Of a DNA stretch of 24,253 nt, positions 20,643-24,253 are shown piece by piece. The notes below the pieces were generated by a model. That model was not told the DNA's origin and ran no database searches. It worked only from the letters and a program-made list of their open reading frames with translations. The stretch spans positions 1 to 24,253 of the IMG/VR virus record IMGVR_UViG_3300007540_000101, one strand, 5' to 3'. A program made the translations under genes and the position numbers. The stretch comes from a virus. The first letter of the stretch is position 1. Each line of letters starts with the position of its first letter.

Positions 20643-21596
20643 ATGTCAGTAATAGAACCAAGCTTGGCTTACAAACCCTTTCATTACCCGTGGGCTGTGA
20701 ACTACTCGATAGACCACGAGAAGATCCACTGGGGTGAGTGGGAAGCTAAGTTACAAGACGATGTAACACAATGGAAAACAAAGTTAACAGAAATAGAAAT
20801 TAATCATATTACTCAAATACTTAGGTTGTTTACTCAATCGGATGTTGCTGTAGGTACTAACTACTTAGAGCATTACATTCCTAAGTTTAAGAATAATGAG
20901 ATTAGATCGATGCTAACCTCTTTTGCTAACCGTGAGTTTACACACCAGAGATCTTACGCGTTACTAAATGACACTCTAGGATTGCCTGAAGATGACTTTA
21001 CGGCTTTCTTAGAGTTTCAAGAGATGGCCGACAAAGTAGAGTTTATGACAGATATCAACGTTAGTTCACACGCTGGTCTGGCTCAGGCCGTGGCCCGTAG
21101 TGCTATTAATGAAGGTATGTCATTATTCTCTGCGTTTGTTATGTTGATCAACTATTCTCGTTTCGGTAAGATGCGGGGGATGTCAGAGATTGTTCAATGG
21201 TCTATTCGAGATGAATCTTTACACTGTGAAGGCATGACTCGTTTATTCCGGACGTTCTGTGCCGAACATCCTCGTATTGTAAACGATGAGTTTAAAGCGA
21301 ACATATATGACATGGTTCGCCAAGCTGTCGAGCTTGAGGACAAGGTAATTGAACTCGCATACGAGATGGGGCCTATCGAAGGTCTCAGTAAAGAAGAGGT
21401 CAAGCTGTACATCCGTTACATTGCTGACCGCCGTCTAATCGAGTTAGGATTAAAAGGCAACTATGGCGTTAAGGAAAACCCTTTGCCTTGGTTAGAACCT
21501 CTAATCGCTACTACCTCACATGATAACTTCTTTGAAACAGTTGTCACCGAATACAACGCCGATGGAATGATTGGCGATTGGGGATGGGACAAGTAA
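20643..21596 (+). CDS. nrdB: Class I ribonucleotide reductase small subunit (NrdB), 317 aa
   Basis: This subunit houses the metal centre and the tyrosyl radical. The ligand set is complete: Asp67, Glu98, His101, Glu157, Glu191 and His194, and Tyr105 sits seven residues after Glu98 exactly as E. coli Tyr122 does after Glu115. Thus it is a normal class Ia-type protein by residue pattern; metal identity (Fe or Mn) cannot be told. I use the ATG at 20643 (AAGGA upstream, 317 residues) rather than an ATG 33 bases earlier that lies inside nrdA. The C-terminus (DWGWDK) should bind NrdA. A hairpin and a small membrane-protein gene follow. Confidence 0.95.
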   Translation: MSVIEPSLAYKPFHYPWAVNYSIDHEKIHWGEWEAKLQDDVTQWKTKLTEIEINHITQILRLFTQSDVAVGTNYLEHYIPKFKNNEIRSMLTSFANREFTHQRSYALLNDTLGLPEDDFTAFLEFQEMADKVEFMTDINVSSHAGLAQAVARSAINEGMSLFSAFVMLINYSRFGKMRGMSEIVQWSIRDESLHCEGMTRLFRTFCAEHPRIVNDEFKANIYDMVRQAVELEDKVIELAYEMGPIEGLSKEEVKLYIRYIADRRLIELGLKGNYGVKENPLPWLEPLIATTSHDNFFETVVTEYNADGMIGDWGWDK

Positions 21597-21604
21597 TAAA
21601 ACGC

Positions 21605-21626
21605 TAGCCCTCGTTCTAGAGGGTTA
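21605..21626 (+). other. Hairpin after nrdB
   Basis: TAGCCCTC (21605-21612) pairs with GAGGGTTA (21619-21626) including one G-U, with loop GTTCTA. No U-tract follows, so it is unlikely to be a full terminator. It could stabilise the 3' end of nrdB mRNA or be a processing site. Just downstream CCTATACTAGG is another short dyad. Confidence 0.45.
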
Positions 21627-21650
21627 CACCTATACTAGGATACTTATATA

Positions 21651-21917
21651 ATGAAAGCACTATTTAACAAATTCAAAACACATTCAACTAATGCAAAAGA
21701 CTATGTAGAAGAGGGTCTTGCTACTGAAGAGGGTAAAGCCTTTAAGCAAAAGACTCTACAATTCATTGCCAGAGGTGTCCGGAACAAGCATGTAGCAAAC
21801 ACGCTTGGCGCTGGATTAGTTGGTGTTTTAATTAGCCTGATTACGTTCCTTCCCATGCAACTATGCTTTACATTAGGAGTAGTGCTGGGCGCGTACAAGT
21901 CGCTAACAAGTAACTAA
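21651..21917 (+). CDS. Small membrane protein, 88 aa
   Basis: The first 45 residues are polar and helical with basic character (KALFNKFKTH, TEEGKAFKQKTLQFIARGVRNKH). Residues about 51-82 form one long or two short hydrophobic segments (TLGAGLVGVLISLITF and LCFTLGVVLGAYK), ending SLTSN. This is probably a membrane-anchored protein with a cytoplasmic N-terminal domain. The ribosome binding site is weak (TAGGATA, about ten bases upstream). It is the last gene before the intrinsic terminator. Function unknown. Confidence 0.65.
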   Translation: MKALFNKFKTHSTNAKDYVEEGLATEEGKAFKQKTLQFIARGVRNKHVANTLGAGLVGVLISLITFLPMQLCFTLGVVLGAYKSLTSN

Positions 21918-21927
21918 GTAACATTAT

Positions 21928-21961
21928 ACCCCTTTGACTCTTTAGTCATTGGGGTTTTTTT
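21928..21961 (+). terminator. Intrinsic terminator after the RNR block
   Basis: ACCCC (21928-21932) pairs with GGGGT (21951-21955). Inside, GACT (21936-21939) pairs with AGTC (21944-21947) around the loop CTTT, with a small internal loop. Seven T residues follow directly (21955-21961). This is the clearest intrinsic terminator of the window, lying 11 bases after the membrane-protein stop and before the MoxR/VWA unit. Confidence 0.85.
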
Positions 21962-22018
21962 AAGCAGATCAGCGCAATGCTAGATGTTTAAATTTCATAC
22001 TACTAAACTTAATAATAC

Positions 22019-22038
22019 TTAATCCAAATAGGAAAAAC
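22019..22038 (+). promoter_or_regulatory. Leader TTAATCCAAATAGGAAAAAC before the MoxR gene
   Basis: This leader repeats the TTAATCCAAA-n-GGAAA block found before the SSB gene (6330-6350) and at 701-716. It includes the ribosome binding site AGGAAA. As a terminator lies just upstream, a promoter must lie between about 21962 and 22018, but no copy of the 38-bp repeat is present there. Confidence 0.35.
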
Positions 22039-22042
22039 CGAT

Positions 22043-23071
22043 ATGAAACTTTCACAAGCAAAAACAATCATCAAAGCAATGATCCAACACAACCTTAACC
22101 TGAAGCCCGGTGCCTCTAATGCAGAGTTCTTGATCCCTATGTTGTGGTCTCAGCCCGGCGAAGGTAAAACTACTATGGTTGAAGACCTTGCAAAAGAGCT
22201 TTCACTTGAAGTAGAAACAGTTATTGTAGCTCAGTTTGACTATGCTGAGTTAGGTGGCTTCCCTAAATTATCTGAAGACGGAGAAGAGTACAACCGTGCG
22301 CGTCCGTTCTTCTTACCACGAGAAGGCTGTGCAGACACTCTTGTATTCTTAGACGAACTACCTCAAGCAGTAACCGCTAACCAAAACGTTATGGCTCAGT
22401 TAGTTAACGAACGCCGTATTGGTGAGCACGTATTACCCTCTAACGTTACTTTAGTTGGTGCCGGTAACCCTATGACCTCACGAGCGGGTACCTCACAGAT
22501 GCCTTCACACCTTAAAGACCGATTGACTCACTTGGATATCGAGACTGATCACGAAGGTTTCCGTACTTATGCCTTGTCTAAAGGTTTCCTCCCTGAAGTA
22601 ACAGGCTTTATTAATGACCGCCCTGAGTGGTTGCAGAAGTTTGACCCTTCAGCTAATGCATCTCCTACTCCACGTTCGTGGGAAAGAGCTAACACAATTC
22701 TACGCCTTGGGCTAAATTCAAGCGAAGAACGTCATGCTCTTAAAGGTCAAATTGGTGAAGCCGCTTTGACTGACTTTGTTGGATACCTGCGTATCTGGCG
22801 TGATCTTCCTTCTGCTGAGTCTATCTTTGATATGCCTGAGACAGCTGAGATTCCCGGATCACCTGATATCCTGTATGCCCTATGCTCTAACTTGGCACAC
22901 AAAGTAACTTCTGAAACTGCTGAAGCGCTAGTTACGTTTGTTAAGCGTTTCCCTTCTAAAGAGTTTGCCGCCTTCTGTATGCGCGATACTCTATCTCGTA
23001 ACCCTTCTCTCAAGAAGGATAAGAATGTTGCTGGCTGGGTTGTAACTGAAGGTAGAGACTTGTTGCTATAA
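22043..23071 (+). CDS. MoxR-family AAA+ ATPase, 342 aa
   Basis: This is an AAA+ ATPase of the MoxR/helix-2-insert type that acts as a chaperone with VWA-domain partners. It shows Walker A SQPGEGKTT (Lys42), the FDYAELGGFPK block after it, Walker B LVFLDELPQA (Asp104, Glu105), NERRIGEH and sensor 1 GAGNPM, where bacterial MoxR proteins have ATQNP. SHLKDRLTHLDIE (about residues 155-167) holds the arginine-finger region. The gene begins a new transcription unit after the terminator, with a conserved leader, and is followed 17 bases later by the VWA/HExxH gene. The pairing is typical of MoxR-VWA systems such as RavA-ViaA and CbbQ-CbbO. The target of this phage pair is unknown. Confidence 0.9.
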   Translation: MKLSQAKTIIKAMIQHNLNLKPGASNAEFLIPMLWSQPGEGKTTMVEDLAKELSLEVETVIVAQFDYAELGGFPKLSEDGEEYNRARPFFLPREGCADTLVFLDELPQAVTANQNVMAQLVNERRIGEHVLPSNVTLVGAGNPMTSRAGTSQMPSHLKDRLTHLDIETDHEGFRTYALSKGFLPEVTGFINDRPEWLQKFDPSANASPTPRSWERANTILRLGLNSSEERHALKGQIGEAALTDFVGYLRIWRDLPSAESIFDMPETAEIPGSPDILYALCSNLAHKVTSETAEALVTFVKRFPSKEFAAFCMRDTLSRNPSLKKDKNVAGWVVTEGRDLLL

Positions 23072-23088
23072 ATAATAGGAGAAGTACA

Positions 23089-24253
23089 ATGGAAGCACAA
23101 TTAAAGATAAGCAGAGCGGTAACGAACCTTGCGTTCAATAACCCGTTCTTTGGCTCTTGCCTTATGCAATTAAAGCTTGAGGAAAGAGCAGATGTCCCTA
23201 CTATGGCTACTAATGGTACTCATGTATACTGGGGGCGAGACTTTGTAGACAGCATCTCTGAAGAGGAGGTGCGGTTTGTATTGGCACACGAGGTAATGCA
23301 CGTTATATTAAAGCATTGCCAAAAGTTCGAGGGTAAAGACCCTCAGTTATGTAATGTTGCTATGGACTATGTTATTAACCCCCAGCTACTTGATGCTGGA
23401 TTTAGCATGGTAGAAGGTGCATTGTATGACAAGTCAGGTAAGTTTCACAATATGGCTTGGGAAGAAGTTTATCGTTGTTTAGATGACCTTAAGAATGACA
23501 GGGAACCCCCTGTTGATCTTTCCCTAGGGAATAAAAATGATATCAAAAATGATATTGCTAACTCTACTGACCACTTAGAGCAATCAGCAAGTGGTTCAGC
23601 TTCAGAGATAGCTGACGCGTCAGATAAGATCGACGATATGGTAATCCGTGCCGCTACTGCTCAAGAGATGAGCGGTAAGGGCGGGATGCCTCATGGAGTT
23701 CGAGAGCGTATTAAATCTATACGTGAACACCAAGTAAACTGGGCTGAAAAGTTAGAATTACTGGTAAAAGCTAAATACCCAGAAGATTTTACTTTTGCAA
23801 AACCTAACCGTAGGCACCTTGGTTCTGGCTTATACCTTCCTACTATGGATGGCCACAAGGCAGGCCCGATTGCTATTGCAGTGGACACGAGCGGTTCTGT
23901 TTCTACAGAAGAACTAACTTTATTTATTTCAGAAATTAATAATATAATCAATGACATACGACCAGAAAAGGTTTATCTCATGTCAGCAGATTGTCAAGTA
24001 GCCGATGTAGTTGAATACGATTCAGATCATTACTTCGAAGACTTTAATGCTGTTGGAGGAGGGGGTACTTCTTTTGTTCCTGTGTTTGATCATGTAGAAA
24101 AAGAGAACTTACAAATAGATCAGCTGATTTACTTCTCTGATATGTATGTATATGATTCTGATTTCCCTGAGAAACACCCTGATTATCCTGTTATATTCTG
24201 TAGTTCTCGTAACGAGCGTGAAGTACCGTTCGGCGACTTAATCAAAATAAAGG
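23089..24253 (+). CDS. VWA-domain protein with N-terminal HExxH metallopeptidase-like domain, 3' partial
   Basis: At least 388 residues are encoded before the window ends, with no stop. The N-terminal domain has LAHEVMHVILKH (His67, Glu68, His71), and AMDYVINPQLL near residue 90 may add the third ligand, as in the DUF2201 metallopeptidase-like domain. A low-complexity acidic linker (about 140-190) follows. The C-terminal domain is VWA-like with a full MIDAS: VDTSGS (Asp266, Ser268, Ser270), GGGGTS (Thr327) and FSDMY (Asp351). The two-domain layout, HExxH then VWA, is known from bacterial DUF2201 proteins next to MoxR ATPases. The AGGAG ribosome binding site and 17-base gap place it in an operon with the ATPase. 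Confidence 0.88.
   Translation, partial: MEAQLKISRAVTNLAFNNPFFGSCLMQLKLEERADVPTMATNGTHVYWGRDFVDSISEEEVRFVLAHEVMHVILKHCQKFEGKDPQLCNVAMDYVINPQLLDAGFSMVEGALYDKSGKFHNMAWEEVYRCLDDLKNDREPPVDLSLGNKNDIKNDIANSTDHLEQSASGSASEIADASDKIDDMVIRAATAQEMSGKGGMPHGVRERIKSIREHQVNWAEKLELLVKAKYPEDFTFAKPNRRHLGSGLYLPTMDGHKAGPIAIAVDTSGSVSTEELTLFISEINNIINDIRPEKVYLMSADCQVADVVEYDSDHYFEDFNAVGGGGTSFVPVFDHVEKENLQIDQLIYFSDMYVYDSDFPEKHPDYPVIFCSSRNEREVPFGDLIKIK

Noticed and set aside
18195-21596. Thymidylate synthase or dUTPase to complete the dTMP route
   Set aside because: None of the ORFs in the window shows thymidylate synthase, ThyX or dUTPase motifs; the genes may lie elsewhere or be supplied by the host.
21627-21645. 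CCTATACTAGGATAC as a third copy of the promoter-like element
   Set aside because: Only the CTATA and GGA parts resemble the core, the flanks differ, and a gap is needed to align them.
1-24253. CRISPR array, insertion sequence, integrase or attachment site
   Set aside because: No regularly spaced repeats, transposase or recombinase signatures, or tRNA-end duplications were seen.

Overview
The window is a stretch of a lytic, T7-like bacteriophage genome. Every credible gene lies on the + strand, genes are packed with ATGA/TAATG overlaps or short gaps, and the order (many tiny early genes, single-subunit RNA polymerase, gp2.5-type SSB, family A DNA polymerase, 5'-3' exonuclease, nuclease, gp4-type primase-helicase) follows the T7 replication plan. 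The DNA is AT-rich by eye. Sec signal peptides with a Gram-negative look, and the set of nucleotide-metabolism genes, suggest a marine or aquatic gammaproteobacterial host, but the window does not fix the host. No structural genes, integrase, tRNA or CRISPR array is seen.

Region 1 (1-3.8 kb) is the early or host-takeover region. It holds about fourteen small ORFs of 36-133 residues: three single-TM proteins, two with signal peptides (one with a BamE-like look), one HExxH protein, a coiled-coil protein ending in a sliding-clamp-binding motif, and a possible ADP-ribosyltransferase-like protein. A 38-bp element occurs twice (286-323 and 2397-2434, 36/38 identical) upstream of gene groups and is the best promoter candidate. 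The region closes with a nearly continuous hairpin of about 95 nt capped by a GAAA tetraloop and followed by U-tracts (3672-3772), just before the RNA polymerase.

Region 2 (3.8-16.5 kb) is transcription and replication: RNA polymerase, SSB, a nucleoside deoxyribosyltransferase-like enzyme, small proteins of the DUF6899-like and DUF3310 types, a minimal nucleotidyltransferase, DNA polymerase, an HTH protein, an Api92/YubB-like protein, exonuclease, a GIY-YIG nuclease and primase-helicase. The DNA polymerase carries a paired Glu-to-Gln and Tyr-to-Phe change at the two positions that form the sugar steric gate in family A enzymes.

Region 3 (16.5-21.6 kb) is a classical-clade AAA+ ATPase followed by dNTP supply: dCMP deaminase, class I ribonucleotide reductase large subunit with a glutaredoxin domain built in ahead of its C-terminal CxxC tail, and the small subunit. 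The RNR genes, deaminase and deoxyribosyltransferase-like enzyme would together feed the phage polymerase. A small membrane protein and a clear intrinsic terminator (21928-21961) end the block.

Region 4 (22.0 kb to the end) begins a new unit: a MoxR-type AAA+ ATPase and, 17 bases later, a protein joining an HExxH metallopeptidase-like domain to a VWA domain with an intact MIDAS (cut by the window end). This two-gene ATPase/VWA module is the strongest candidate for an uncharacterised system here. No gene-free stretch longer than about 190 bases exists.
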